Assembly (NCBI RefSeq): GCF_017498485.1 | Contig: NZ_CP071795.1 | Coordinates: 1,116,001 to 1,180,000, forward strand | Reading direction: 5' to 3' | DNA from: Polaribacter batillariae | GTDB taxonomy: Bacteria; Bacteroidota; Bacteroidia; Flavobacteriales; Flavobacteriaceae | Length of the DNA stretch: 64,000 nt | Part shown: in pieces, positions 1 to 9,910 of the stretch | How positions within the stretch are numbered: the stretch's first letter is position 1 | Layout: each line of letters begins with the position of its first letter | The notes under the pieces: model-generated | Database searches by the model: none | What the model was told of the DNA's origin: nothing | The model's input: only the letters and a program-made list of their open reading frames with translations | Program-made: the position numbers and the translations under genes

Positions 1-403
1 CTTTTTGCGCGTCTAAATTAAATTGCCCTTCTAATTTTTTTATTGACGACAATGCTTGGTTTGCTTGTGAAATTGCCTCGTAACTGTTTGACCAGAAAAA
101 TGTTGGTGAGTCTTGATTTTCATCTAAACTTATATCCCAAGTAAACATTTGTTCGTGAAGTAAAACATTGATGTAACTTCTAATATTTGATCTAGAAGTT
201 GCATTATCCGACATAATTTCTGCAATTAATTGATAATTTCCTTGTGAGTATGCACCTGTTATTAAGGCACTTATTTTTTCTGGAGAATTTATTTCTGCTC
301 TATTATCTGGTAATTCAGATAAATAATCGTCGCAACTAACTGTTAGTAAAGAAAATACTAATACTGTAGTTATTTTAAATATATGTTTTTGTAATTTTTT
401 CAT
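1..403 (-). CDS. SusD/RagB-family outer-membrane lipoprotein, partial (3' end beyond window)
   Basis: Reading leftward from an ATG at 403, the frame stays open to the window edge (134 codons). The N-terminus is a lipoprotein signal: a basic start (MKKLQKH), a hydrophobic stretch and the lipobox LLTVSC followed by DDYLSELPDN, which is typical of SusD proteins. SusD proteins sit on the cell surface as the lid of a SusC transporter and bind glycan or peptide ligands. The gene starts 10 bp after the stop of the SusC gene at 414-4058, so the two are surely co-transcribed. The helices after the signal (GAYSQGNYQLIAEIMSDN and a WSNSYEAISQAN motif) fit the family. The ligand cannot be told from this fragment. 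Confidence 0.88.
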   Translation of the reverse strand, partial: MKKLQKHIFKITTVLVFSLLTVSCDDYLSELPDNRAEINSPEKISALITGAYSQGNYQLIAEIMSDNATSRSNIRSYINVLLHEQMFTWDISLDENQDSPTFFWSNSYEAISQANQALSSIKKLEGQFNLDAQK

Positions 404-413
404 TTTGTTTTTT

Positions 414-3400
414 TTATAGTCCAATATTTAAAGACATAGTAAATTGTCTCGTTATAGGTAAGGCAACTCCTCCAGTTCCATAAAACTCTGGGTCTTGTCC
501 ATTTAATCTATCATCTGAATACAATAAGAACAAGTTAGTACCTTGTAATTTTAATTGTAATTGAGAAAGATCTAATTTCTTTAAAACATCTTTGTTAAAA
601 TTATATGCTAAAGAAATACTTTTCATTCTTAAGAAATCTCCATTTGCAACTCTTGCTGTAGAAAAGTTGTAAGCGTTATATGCTCTTGATAAATCGCTTT
701 GGTTATAAATATTATTATCTCTAACATCTATAATTTTTGGAATGCTTGTAATATTTTCGTCTCCTGGTAAAATCCATCTGTTAATATTACTTTTTGTAAA
801 TACATTTGTACCTGAGTAAAAATTATCTAAAGAAGGGTTTAACCTTACCTTATTACCTCCTGCACCTGTTATCAAAACATTTAAGTTCCAGTTTTTGTAA
901 CTAAATGAATTTGAGATACCTCCAGCTTTGTTTGGCAATACAGATCCATTGTAAACTAAATAATCTGTAATATTAAAACTGTCTTGAAAATTTACATCTG
1001 TAACAGGATTGTCTCCATCAGGTAAAACAAATGTAGGAATGCCATCTTCATTAAGTCCATTAAAATTGAATGAAAATAATGAATTATTTGGATAACCTTC
1101 TAAGGAACCACCTTGTAAACCTACTACATCTATAACTCTAGGTCTATTTTGAAGTTTTGTAATCTTTTGATCAAAATAAGAAAAATTTAAAGAGGTAACC
1201 CATTTAAAGTTATCTGTTTTTATGTTTGTTGATGTAATTGCGAATTCAATACCTTTTTGTTCACTGTCGGAATTATTACCACTTTTTACAAGTTCACCAC
1301 CAATACCAGATGTTCTAACAAAATCGATATTATCAAAAATATTTCTTTGGTAAATATCTGTTGTAAACTGAATTCTGTTATCAAACAAGCCTAAATCCAT
1401 ACCAATATTGAACTCGTATTGTTTTTCCCAAGTAAGTTCGGAATTTTCTAATGCATCTATATCGAGATACGTTTCTCTTTCAGAAGGTGTTAGCCTATCT
1501 GTAATTTGGCTTCTGAAAATTGCTAAAGAATTTGTAGCTGGTCCAGGTGAAGCGCTTAAACCGTAAGATGCTCTAAATTGTAAATTATTAATGGTATTAG
1601 ATTTTTGAATAAAATTTTCTTCGGTTGCATTCCATTTTGCACTTACTGTTCCAGTTGGCAACCATCTAGATTTAGCACTTCTTCCTTGCCTATTAGAACC
1701 ATCGTATCTTCCTGTTAAAGAAAAAACATACTTGTTATCGTAAGAATAAGTCGTTCTTCCAAAAAAAGCGACAGTTCTTTCTCTTTCTCTTCCTAGTCCA
1801 AAATAATTCCCCCCTTCTGCAATAATTTTTTCAAGTAATCTTGCATCAGTAAATGGTACAAAACCGTTTTCATATTGTAAACCATAACCTGTAAAGTTCT
1901 CATCATTTCTATCAACATACCTTAACTCTTGACCTAATAAAGCATCAAAACTATGTTTTTTATTAAAATCTCTTTTGTATTGAAAACTATTTCTTAAATA
2001 ATAAGACGTTAAAGAATTGTCGAATTTACGATACAAACCTCCTTCAGGAAAAACAGGAATTGGAATTGCATCTGGATTGTTTGGATCTCTGTATAGGAAA
2101 ATGTTTGCATTTGCAATAACCGCTGTTTGATCGGCATTATAAGCCTTAACTACATTAGAATTTTCTCTAATTTGATGCTCTCTTGTACTGTTTACATATC
2201 TGGCAGATGTGTTTAAGTCGTAAGTAAGGTGATCGGTTATTTTGTAAGATGCATCAATCTGAAATCTAATATCTTTTACATCTAAATCTAACGTGTTATT
2301 ATCTAATTCTTCTAAAATATTAAATGGTGCCCAATTATTTGTATAATATTCTAAATTACCGTTATTATCTCTAGGTCTTAGTGCTCTAGAAGTATTTAAT
2401 GCATAACTAAATGGGTTGATATCAAAATCTCTACTAAATTGCCCATCCACAACATTTGCTTCTCTATTAAAGGAGCCTGGTGCTTTTTGGTTTCTTACAG
2501 ATGCAACAGTGGAGATAGATAAATTAAATTTATCTGAAAAATAAAACGTATTTTTTATATTCGATGTAATTCTTGTTACTTTATCTGCCACAGACCATCC
2601 TGGATCGTGTAAAAAACCAACAGAGGCATAAAAAGAATTATTTTCTCCACCACCTGTAAAGCTTAATGTATGGTTTTGCATTAGAGACTGTCTAAAAAGT
2701 GTTTTAAACCAATTGGTATTTGCTAATTCGTAATTTTGTAAAAAAGCACTTCTTCCTTCAGGTGTATTTGGCACACCAAAGCCACCATTAGAATAGCTAT
2801 TTATTTGCTTTTCTAAAACACCATAAACACCTGAAAATCTTGCGTTTCCAACATTTGGTAATCTTAAATAGCCTTGACTTCTTAAACCTTCTAATACACC
2901 AATAGTTTCCTTTGAGTCTAAAATATCGTATTGGTTATATGATGGAATGTCTCTTACTGTTTGCTCTAGTGTATAATTAACTTTTAACGGACTAGATCTT
3001 TTACCGCTTTTTGTGGTAATTACCACAACACCATTTCTAGCTCTTGCACCATAAATAGAGGTTGCTGATGCATCTTTTAAGATATCTATCTTTTCTATAT
3101 CTGTTGAGTTTACACCTGCAATAGAAGAACTAATTAGTGTAGATGCATCACCAGAAGTTAATGCGTCTAAATCTTGTTCTACAATATCTTCTTGTACAAC
3201 ACCATCTATAACGTATAACGGATTGTTATTTCCAAAAACAGAAGAAGAACCTCTAATAGTAATTTGGGGTGCTGCACCAAATGTTCCTGTAATATTTTGT
3301 ACGTTAACACCAGCTATTTTACCTTCTAACATTCTACTTACATCTACAACTCCATCGATTTTTAAATCTGCCGCTTTAATAGTAGTTGCAGCACCTGTAA

Positions 3401-4058
3401 AACTTCTTTTATTAATTTTATCATAACCAGTTGTTATAATTATTTCACCTAAACTTTCAGCAAAATCTTCCAAAACTACAGTAATTTCAGAAGCATTTAG
3501 AATTGATACTTCTTTTGATTTAAAACCTAAAGATTGAAAAACTAAAATATCTCCTTTGGAAGCTGCAATAGAAAACTTTCCATCAAAATCAGTAGAAACT
3601 CCCTTACCAGTTCCTTTTACTAAAACAGAAGCACCAACAATAGGTTGTTTATTTTTATCTAATAGAGTTCCTTTAATTTTCTGCTGAAAAACACCCTTTT
3701 TAAGTAGAATTGTGCCACTTTTATCGAATGTATATACGATATTACTTGTTTTTAAACTCAGGTTTAAAAGATCTTTTACGACAATAATACCTTTTTTTAG
3801 AATTACTTCTGGTAATTTTTCAAAAAGATGATTTTCGTAAACAAAGGTGTAATTTGTTTGGTTTTTTATTAACTCAAAAACCTCTTCTACAGAGACTGTT
3901 TTATCTGAATCAATTTTAATTTTTGCGTTTTGAGACAATCCTTCATTTGGTACTAACGCAAACGAAATTGTGCAGAATAAGAATATGAACGTTCTCATAA
4001 TAGTAGTTAATAGTTTTTTTCTTAAAAAGAAAAAAACTCCAGTAAATTTAATTTCCAT
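414..4058 (-). CDS. SusC/RagA TonB-dependent receptor with N-terminal STN signalling domain
   Basis: Outer-membrane TonB-dependent importer of about 1,214 residues. After a signal peptide ending near EGLSQ come an STN domain (about 75 residues, from AKIKIDSDKTVSV to ILLKKG), a carboxypeptidase-D regulatory-like beta-sandwich (KIKGTLLDKNKQPIVGASVL), a plug with the SusC hallmark DILKDASATSIYGARARNG, and a long beta-barrel. An STN domain is the part that talks to a FecR anti-sigma factor; FecR and an ECF sigma gene lie just upstream, so this receptor probably senses its own ligand. I chose the ATG at 4058; 4088 and 3998 are also in frame, and 3998 would leave a shorter signal peptide. The SusD partner follows immediately. 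The substrate is unknown. Confidence 0.92.
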   Translation of the reverse strand: MEIKFTGVFFFLRKKLLTTIMRTFIFLFCTISFALVPNEGLSQNAKIKIDSDKTVSVEEVFELIKNQTNYTFVYENHLFEKLPEVILKKGIIVVKDLLNLSLKTSNIVYTFDKSGTILLKKGVFQQKIKGTLLDKNKQPIVGASVLVKGTGKGVSTDFDGKFSIAASKGDILVFQSLGFKSKEVSILNASEITVVLEDFAESLGEIIITTGYDKINKRSFTGAATTIKAADLKIDGVVDVSRMLEGKIAGVNVQNITGTFGAAPQITIRGSSSVFGNNNPLYVIDGVVQEDIVEQDLDALTSGDASTLISSSIAGVNSTDIEKIDILKDASATSIYGARARNGVVVITTKSGKRSSPLKVNYTLEQTVRDIPSYNQYDILDSKETIGVLEGLRSQGYLRLPNVGNARFSGVYGVLEKQINSYSNGGFGVPNTPEGRSAFLQNYELANTNWFKTLFRQSLMQNHTLSFTGGGENNSFYASVGFLHDPGWSVADKVTRITSNIKNTFYFSDKFNLSISTVASVRNQKAPGSFNREANVVDGQFSRDFDINPFSYALNTSRALRPRDNNGNLEYYTNNWAPFNILEELDNNTLDLDVKDIRFQIDASYKITDHLTYDLNTSARYVNSTREHQIRENSNVVKAYNADQTAVIANANIFLYRDPNNPDAIPIPVFPEGGLYRKFDNSLTSYYLRNSFQYKRDFNKKHSFDALLGQELRYVDRNDENFTGYGLQYENGFVPFTDARLLEKIIAEGGNYFGLGRERERTVAFFGRTTYSYDNKYVFSLTGRYDGSNRQGRSAKSRWLPTGTVSAKWNATEENFIQKSNTINNLQFRASYGLSASPGPATNSLAIFRSQITDRLTPSERETYLDIDALENSELTWEKQYEFNIGMDLGLFDNRIQFTTDIYQRNIFDNIDFVRTSGIGGELVKSGNNSDSEQKGIEFAITSTNIKTDNFKWVTSLNFSYFDQKITKLQNRPRVIDVVGLQGGSLEGYPNNSLFSFNFNGLNEDGIPTFVLPDGDNPVTDVNFQDSFNITDYLVYNGSVLPNKAGGISNSFSYKNWNLNVLITGAGGNKVRLNPSLDNFYSGTNVFTKSNINRWILPGDENITSIPKIIDVRDNNIYNQSDLSRAYNAYNFSTARVANGDFLRMKSISLAYNFNKDVLKKLDLSQLQLKLQGTNLFLLYSDDRLNGQDPEFYGTGGVALPITRQFTMSLNIGL

Positions 4059-4147
4059 AAATTTGTTAAGTGTTAAATTAATTAGCATGATTATAGGGAA
4101 TGTTGGTTTTTATATTGTGAGAGATTGACAAAACCGCATTCCTTTTT

Positions 4148-5302
4148 TTATTTCTTAAAATCTAGACTTCCATTATTTTTCTCATAATTTATATTGCTTG
4201 TATTTGTAATTGATTTTAAAATTAGATCTAAATTTTGTTTTTTGTTTAAAACTCCATTAAACTTTAAATTTTTAATTTTTTCATCTTTTATATTTATATC
4301 TACATCGTACCATCTAGAAAGCACTTTTGCAATTTCAAATAATGATGTGTTTTTAAATGTAAAAAAACCTCTAACCCAAGATATTTGTTCATCTGCATTA
4401 ACTTTCTTTAAAATAGCACTTGCATCTAATTTGTTATAAATAAATTGCTCATTGGGTTTTAAATATGTTTTTTTACCATCTATATTCTCGATTAAAACAC
4501 GTCCTTCTTTTAGAGTTGTAATTATTTCTCTATCTTCTGGGTATGCCTTAATATTAAAATGTGTCCCTAAAACATTTACTTCTTGCAAAGCGTGAACTAC
4601 CTTAAAACCATCTCCAGAATGTTTTTTACTCGATGAAACTTCAAAATAAGCTTCGCCATAAATAAGTTCTACAACTCTTGTTTTTCCATCAATAAAATTT
4701 ACGGGATATTTTAATTTAGATTCAGAATTTAGCCAAACCTTAGTTCCATCTTCCAAAACTAAAGAATACTCACCACCTCTACTCGTCGTTAAAAAATTAT
4801 AAGCTATTTCTGTTAGATTTTCTTTCTCTTTCTCTTTTAAAGCGTCTTCTACTTTATAATATTCTAATGTTTTATTTTTATTTTTAACATTTAACACTTC
4901 AATATTAGTATTGTCTTCTAGACTAATGTTCTCTCCGTTATTTAAAGTAAGTGTAACTTTTTTTAAGTTATCATACTTAACAACAGCTTCTTTTACAGGA
5001 ACTTTTTTTCCTGACATGTTAAAAAAGTAAAAAACTGAAAAAAATAAAGCAATTGAAGCTACTACTGCAAAATATTTCTTGTTGTTGTTTTTATGATGAT
5101 TTTTAGTTGTTCTTTGTACAATAGAATTCCATTTTTTCTCTTTTTCTAAAATATAATCAGAAAACTCCTTATTATTTTTTACTTTATGAAAATACTCTTG
5201 ATGTTCTTTTGATTCTGAATACCAAGTCTCGAATTCCTCTTTTTCTTTTTCTGAAAGAGTATTGTTAATTTTTTTTATAATTAATTTAAATTCCATAAAC
5301 AT
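4148..5302 (-). CDS. FecR-family anti-sigma factor
   Basis: 384-residue inner-membrane anti-sigma factor. The first 75 residues are cytoplasmic and charged (KKINNTLSEKEKEEFETWY), then comes a single membrane helix near residues 78-97, and a periplasmic FecR domain (about 175-275: SRGGEYSLVLEDGTKVWLNS, GEAYFEV, LGTHFNIKAY). The C-terminal DUF4974 module (about 312-380: KNTSLFEIAKVLSRWYDV) contacts the STN domain of the partner receptor. It lies between the ECF sigma gene upstream and the STN-containing SusC downstream, the standard order for trans-envelope signalling in Bacteroidota. Starts at 5302 and 5296 are two codons apart and cannot be separated by sequence alone. Confidence 0.9.
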   Translation of the reverse strand: MFMEFKLIIKKINNTLSEKEKEEFETWYSESKEHQEYFHKVKNNKEFSDYILEKEKKWNSIVQRTTKNHHKNNNKKYFAVVASIALFFSVFYFFNMSGKKVPVKEAVVKYDNLKKVTLTLNNGENISLEDNTNIEVLNVKNKNKTLEYYKVEDALKEKEKENLTEIAYNFLTTSRGGEYSLVLEDGTKVWLNSESKLKYPVNFIDGKTRVVELIYGEAYFEVSSSKKHSGDGFKVVHALQEVNVLGTHFNIKAYPEDREIITTLKEGRVLIENIDGKKTYLKPNEQFIYNKLDASAILKKVNADEQISWVRGFFTFKNTSLFEIAKVLSRWYDVDINIKDEKIKNLKFNGVLNKKQNLDLILKSITNTSNINYEKNNGSLDFKK

Positions 5303-5621
5303 CTATTTAAACAGAGGCTTTTGATAGCATTTTTAACTAAGACAGTTTAAAACTAAAAAAGGGTTACAAAAAAGTTAATTAATTATTAAAAAAACATGAT
5401 GAAACCTGTTGTACATTTCGATAAAATTCTGTCAATTCGAGGAAATCTTACGATTAAAATGAATAAAATTGGTGTAGAGAATAAAAATTTTAGTTTTTTA
5501 AATAGTTCTTGATACCATTTTTCGATCCTCAAAATCACTCGAACTAACGACAATTTTTGCATATTTTTAAGTAAAAATGCACAACAGGTAATTAATTTCG
5601 AGCAAGATTATCTAAAATTCA
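5303..5621. other. Intergenic region between sigma factor and FecR genes; no gene seen
   Basis: No credible reading frame on either strand. It contains an imperfect palindrome at 5558-5581 (TGCAT...ATGCA arms around an A/T core) just past the sigma factor stop, without a T-run that would make it a clear terminator. Short degenerate pieces such as TTCGAGGAAAT (also near 6382) belong to the scattered CGAG-containing intergenic repeats seen elsewhere in the window. Confidence 0.5.
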
Positions 5622-6185
5622 TTAATTATTTAAGAATAGGAATAGTAAAAATAGTATTAAAGATTTATCAAACTTAACTTTAGCCCTTTTCAGTTGAGTT
5701 TTTACTGTATTTATAGAAATATTTAGTTCGTCTGCTATTTCTTTATACTTGTAATTTTCTATAAATTTTAGTTTAAAAATCTTTTGCATTTTTTTTGGCA
5801 TTGTTTGTACCACCTGCATAATTTTTTGATATTTTGCTTCTCTCTCTTCTTCCGAAAAATCAGAAACATCAAGATCACTAACTATTAAATTACTTAATTC
5901 TATATAATTTTCGGTATCGACAATTTTAACTGACTTTAAATAATTTAAACTTCTATTTTTTACCATTTTATAAATATAAGATTTAAAAGAAACCTTAATA
6001 TTTATAGTGTTTGCTTGCATCCAAAGTTGTACAAAAACCTCTTGAACAATATCTTCACTTATAGAAAAGTCGTACACATATTTATTTGCATAAAGCACCA
6101 AATCTTCAAAATATAACTCATAGCAATTTCTAAAGACCTTTTTATCTTTATTCTTTAGTTGCTTTATTATGAGGTTATTATCCAT
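5622..6185 (-). CDS. ECF-type RNA polymerase sigma factor (sigma-70 family)
   Basis: 187 residues, normal for Bacteroidota ECF sigma factors. Region 2 is at about 28-58 (LYANKYVYDFSISEDIVQEV) and region 4 helix-turn-helix at about 130-178 (MPKKMQKIFKLKFIENYKYK, then IADELNISINTVKTQLKRA). It probably directs transcription of the SusC/SusD pair when released by the FecR protein encoded next. The last residues (LILFLLFLFLNN) are unusually hydrophobic for a sigma factor but a similar tail is common in this subfamily. Regulated by sequestration at the inner membrane, by analogy with FecI/FecR; the inducing ligand is unknown. Confidence 0.93.
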   Translation of the reverse strand: MDNNLIIKQLKNKDKKVFRNCYELYFEDLVLYANKYVYDFSISEDIVQEVFVQLWMQANTINIKVSFKSYIYKMVKNRSLNYLKSVKIVDTENYIELSNLIVSDLDVSDFSEEEREAKYQKIMQVVQTMPKKMQKIFKLKFIENYKYKEIADELNISINTVKTQLKRAKVKFDKSLILFLLFLFLNN

Positions 6186-6814
6186 GATAACTTTAAAATA
6201 TTGAAAAGTAAATATTTTATTTAATTAAAAAACAATATGTGTGAGTAAACTTCTTACAAAGTGACGCGAAAAGTAGTTAATATTAACATGATAAAAAAAA
6301 ATAAATTTACTATCGAATAATAAATATTTTAAATAAGTAATGATTTACCTACTTTTTTTAGCAATTCTTTTAACGTGAGTTCGAGGAAATTTATCCATTA
6401 CACTACTCACTATCAATATATTAATTCAAATATCAAGTCGAGCGTAATCGAGATTTATTTGAAATTCTAGTTTTAAGATTGAGCTAAAACTGATAAATTT
6501 TTGATTTTAAGATGATTATGTGTCTTATATCTAATTTTTATGCAGAACTTAGACTAATATATCTAAATTAATTGTGTACTAAGAGTAACATCTTAACATA
6601 TAACTTAGTTTTTTTTATCAGAAAACAATAAATACTCCTGAAGTTTCCTGTAATTCTTCTACTAAAAATAATATCTTAATCCAATTTTACCGTAATAAAA
6701 CGTCTTTTTTCGCTTACTGTAAAAAAATCATCATCTTTTTTTTTCTTAATTTCAATTCATAAATTATAACAAATAGTTACTTTAAAAAAGGAAGTAAATA
6801 TTCATCATTATGGC
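6186..6814. other. Long gene-poor region with a possible outer-membrane protein 3' remnant
   Basis: About 630 bases without an intact gene. On the minus strand, between about 6730 and the TAG at 6662-6664, a short frame reads FYYGKIGLRYYF and then stops. Ending in Phe after alternating aromatic residues is typical of outer-membrane beta-barrel C-termini, so it may be the last piece of a lost barrel gene. Two in-frame TGA codons lie directly upstream, and nothing else of such a protein is visible. The rest holds degenerate CGAG-containing repeats around 6380-6460 and is otherwise featureless. Confidence 0.3.
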
Positions 6815-6851
6815 AAAAAAAAACGCTCTTATTGTTTGAAAATAAGAGCGT
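6815..6851 (-). terminator. Rho-independent terminator of the BlaI/M56/TPR operon
   Basis: Perfect 11-bp stem (ACGCTCTTATT at 6823-6833 pairing with 6841-6851) with a 7-nt loop. Read on the minus strand it is followed by an eight-base T tract (6822-6815). It lies 23 bp past the stop of the TPR gene. Confidence 0.88.
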
Positions 6852-6874
6852 AAAATTACTAAATTTTAACGATA

Positions 6875-8131
6875 TTAATCGTCTAACTTTTCTCCTTTTA
6901 GAAAATAATCTTTTTTAATTTCTGCAATTCTCCTTTTTATAAAATTTGTTATCTCTGTATCTTTATCTTGAAAATGATCCATGTATTTTATATAATGTCT
7001 ATATGCTATTTTTTTATCTTTATAATAGTCGTCAGAAATTTTTGCTAATTGGTATAATGCTTTATAATTTTTTCTATTCTCTTTGTAGGCCTTTTCGAAA
7101 TTTATAAGTGCATTTTTTGGCTGTTTCGTTTCATAATACATGGTTGCCAACCCAAAATACTCTTCATCTCTTTTCTTTTTTCCTATAAAAGTTGACAATC
7201 TGTAAAAGAATTGTGCATTTTTATAATCGTTCTCTTTCATAGCAATATGCCCCAAATAGGTATAAGCTTTATAGTTTTCTTTATCTAAAAAAGATACCTT
7301 TTTAAAATATTTTTTAGCTATTTTTAAGCTATCTAAATTGTAATAAGTTCTACCCAACATAGAGGTAGCATAGGTGTCTTTTTTATCTATTGTGTCTAAA
7401 TTTAAAAGTAGAGGAATACTTTCTTTATATTTCTCTTCTCTATATAATTGGTTGATTTTTAATTTATTTAAACGGATATGGTTTTTATCCAATTTCAATC
7501 CTTTTTCTATAAATAGCTTTGTAGAATCAATCTTATTTAATTTTTGAAAACTCGACGCTAAATGCGCAATTGCTTTTAAGTGAGTGGTGTCTTTTTCGAA
7601 AGTATCTATAAAACTATTTATCATTCTATTGGTATCATTTCTTTTTGCATAGGCCAAAGCCAATTGATAAGAATAATGGGCATTTAAAGAGTCTTTTTTT
7701 ACTAAATCTTTAAATAATTTAACCGCTTTTGTAGCGTTATTTGTAATTAAATATAGTTTTCCTAATTGATATTTTAGTACTAAATTTAAAGAATCTTTGG
7801 CAGTAATTTCTTTGTAAATTTTTATGGATTTACTTGGCTTTTTAAGTCTTTGATAGGCTTTTGCCAATTTTAGTTTGGCTTGCTCGTCGTCTTGAAATTC
7901 TAAGGCTTTTTCTAAAAAATAGGCAGTTTTCTTATAATTATCTATCGATTCGTAAATTGTTGCTGTTTTGTAATTAGAGATAAAAGAAGCCTCTATTTTT
8001 GCCAATTCTTTTAAAGCCAATTGATACCTTCCTTTTTCGAACAAACTATCTACTGCAGAAAAAATTGAAGATTGAGCTTGCACTTTTAAAATGGTAAAAA
8101 ATAAGCATGCAATTAAAATTTTCTTTTTCAT
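6875..8131 (-). CDS. Secreted tetratricopeptide-repeat protein
   Basis: 418 residues with a cleavable signal peptide (ends KVQAQ) followed by about ten consecutive TPR-like helix pairs, for example ISNYKTATIYESIDNYKKTA and YKDAQ-type repeats (KENDYKNAQFFYRLSTFIGK). TPR arrays are protein-binding scaffolds; the location would be periplasm or the inner face of the outer membrane. It starts one base after the stop of the M56 peptidase gene and is followed by the operon terminator, so it belongs to the BlaI/M56 system. A periplasmic TPR partner downstream of an M56-TonB protein is a recurrent arrangement in flavobacteria. The client protein is unknown. Confidence 0.85.
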   Translation of the reverse strand: MKKKILIACLFFTILKVQAQSSIFSAVDSLFEKGRYQLALKELAKIEASFISNYKTATIYESIDNYKKTAYFLEKALEFQDDEQAKLKLAKAYQRLKKPSKSIKIYKEITAKDSLNLVLKYQLGKLYLITNNATKAVKLFKDLVKKDSLNAHYSYQLALAYAKRNDTNRMINSFIDTFEKDTTHLKAIAHLASSFQKLNKIDSTKLFIEKGLKLDKNHIRLNKLKINQLYREEKYKESIPLLLNLDTIDKKDTYATSMLGRTYYNLDSLKIAKKYFKKVSFLDKENYKAYTYLGHIAMKENDYKNAQFFYRLSTFIGKKKRDEEYFGLATMYYETKQPKNALINFEKAYKENRKNYKALYQLAKISDDYYKDKKIAYRHYIKYMDHFQDKDTEITNFIKRRIAEIKKDYFLKGEKLDD

Positions 8132-9487
8132 CTAATTTTTATTATTTCCTTCAACTGCAATAACAAAAGGTATGGAATATTTAACAGCCACTGGTTTACC
8201 ATCTTGTTCTCCTGGAATCATTTTTGGTAAAGATTGCATAACTCTTAGCACTTCTTCTTTTATTTTTTCGTGTGGAGCTCTCGCCTTTACCTCTACCACA
8301 TTTCCATCTTTATCTATTTTAAACATGATAAAAATTCTTTTTCTTCCTGAACTTAAATTTAGTTGATTAGGCAATTTCGCATCAAAGTTTTTGCTAAAAT
8401 GTTTTTGTACCATTTTAGAAAAACAGTTTTTATCTCCAGACTCACAACCTGGAAAAGTAGGTGCTTTATCAATTTTCATAAAAGAAATTTCTTCTTTATT
8501 AGTAAAATTTTTATAATTTTCTAACATGTTATTTTTTGAAAAACGTTTTAAATTAGATCGAATTTCTACTTGTTTTTTAATTTTGATTAATGAATCTTTT
8601 AATAATTGATTCTCTCTTAATAATCTTTCAACTTCTAAGTCTGAAGATAAATTTTCTAAAGTTTCATTTTCGATAATTTCTGGAGAATCAGAACACGAAG
8701 TATAAAAAAGCATGCTTATTAATACAGGAATTAATAATAAATATTTTAGTTGATTTATTTTGTTTGACTGTTTCTTTGTGATCATAATAATTCTTTTTTT
8801 TATAAATGTTTGTTTGTAAAATTGGTTGATAAACGCAATGTTTTCAACTTGAAAAAAGTTCGATAATAAATGGTTAATGTAATTTTCTTTTGGCAGTAAT
8901 TTGGTGGCAACTTCGTCTGAAATGTATTCATGTAAAAGCCTTATTCTTTTCTGATATAAAAAAATTATTGGATTAAACCACATTGCAATTTTTAAAAATT
9001 CGAAAAACAATAAGTCTAAAGAATGTTTCTGCTTGCTGTGCACTAATTCGTGGGCTATAATTTGAGGTCGTTGAGTTTCTGGAATTTCTTCCCCTAAAAA
9101 AATATAATTAAAAAAGGAAAAAGCTTTGGTTTTATTAGCAATGATAACCAAGGTAAATCCTTCTTTTTTAATTAATTTATGAGTTTTTATAAGATGTATA
9201 ATTTGTAATAATTTAGCGATAAAAAAAATGCTAAAAACAATAAAACCAATACCCAAAAAAACATCTATGTAATTAATACTTTGGTACCAAGAAGCTTCTT
9301 GAATTACTTTCTGCGGAGATAAAACTATTTCTGGTAAATAAATAATAAATTCTTGCGGAACTGCTTTTTTAAAGGTGGGTATTTTTACCAATGGCAATAA
9401 AAAGGATAAAATTGGTGTACTTAACAAATACCATCGATTTTTTACAAAAAATGTTTCTTTACTTAATATAAAATCATACAAAGCCAA
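8132..9487 (-). pseudogene. M56 (BlaR1/MecR1-like) peptidase with TonB C-terminal domain, 5' end removed by IS insertion
   Basis: The remaining frame encodes about 450 residues. It has membrane helices (STPILSFLLPLVKIP and a helix near residues 75-98), the zinc motif HELVH at about 146-150 with a downstream HEYISDE supplying the third ligand, another helix (LLIPVLISMLFYTSC, near 250), and a TonB-like C-terminal domain (from APTFPGCESGDKNCFSK to PFVIAVE). The family senses envelope signals and cleaves a BlaI-type repressor. Only a TTG remains at the 5' border. The first 17 codons sit beyond the IS3-family element at 10806-10856; joining the halves and removing one copy of the 6-bp AGCCAA duplication gives one continuous frame of about 466 residues. 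The first membrane helix is therefore lost and function is doubtful. Confidence 0.87.
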
Positions 9488-9548
9488 TACTTTAGCCCCT
9501 TATTAATTCGGAGTGATATTTTAAATTTCAAATAAATATATTTGAGAT

Positions 9549-9860
9549 ATGAAATACAAGAAATGGACATTAGCACAGAAGTTAGAAATACTATCAGTTT
9601 CAGAAGAAATCGGCATTGTTGAAGCCTGCCGAAAATACAGTGTAAGCACAGGTACTTTCTACAGTTGGCGGAAAAAGTTTGAGCACAAAGGTGAAGCTGG
9701 TTTAAAAGTTACCTATGACACTAAAAGCAAAGAACTTAAAGAAGCCGAACAAGAAAATCGTGTTTTAAGAAAATTACTAAGCGATAGAGAAATAGAACTT
9801 GAAGTGCAACGAGAACTTTTAAAAAAAAAGTTTGGAACGTCCGATCCAAGAAAGATCTAG
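9549..9860 (+). CDS. IS3-family transposase OrfA (helix-turn-helix subunit)
   Basis: 103 residues. An N-terminal helix-turn-helix (WTLAQKLEILSVSEEIGIVE, ACRKYSVSTGTFYSWRKKFE) binds the element ends, followed by a charged coiled-coil (ELKEAEQENRVLRKLLSDRE) for dimerisation. The frame ends after FGTSDPRKI. An A9-G run at 9821-9830 near its 3' end lets ribosomes slip back one base into the orfB frame to make the full transposase. Confidence 0.92.
   Translation: MKYKKWTLAQKLEILSVSEEIGIVEACRKYSVSTGTFYSWRKKFEHKGEAGLKVTYDTKSKELKEAEQENRVLRKLLSDREIELEVQRELLKKKFGTSDPRKI
9819..9830 (+). other. Programmed -1 ribosomal frameshift site joining OrfA and OrfB
   Basis: Codons TTA-AAA-AAA-AAG of orfA form a classic A-rich slippery run. 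After a -1 slip the new frame reads VWNVRSKKDLVDAIYKK and continues without a stop through the ATG at 9911 into OrfB. The fused protein would be about 402 residues, the normal size of an IS3 OrfAB transposase. Confidence 0.8.
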
Positions 9861-9910
9861 TAGACGCTATATATAAAAAACATAAAATTAGCAAGAGTAA
9901 GATTATCAAA

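Noticed and set aside
5558..5581. Terminator after the ECF sigma gene
   Set aside because: The palindrome is imperfect, A/T-only in its core, and has no T tract on the minus strand.
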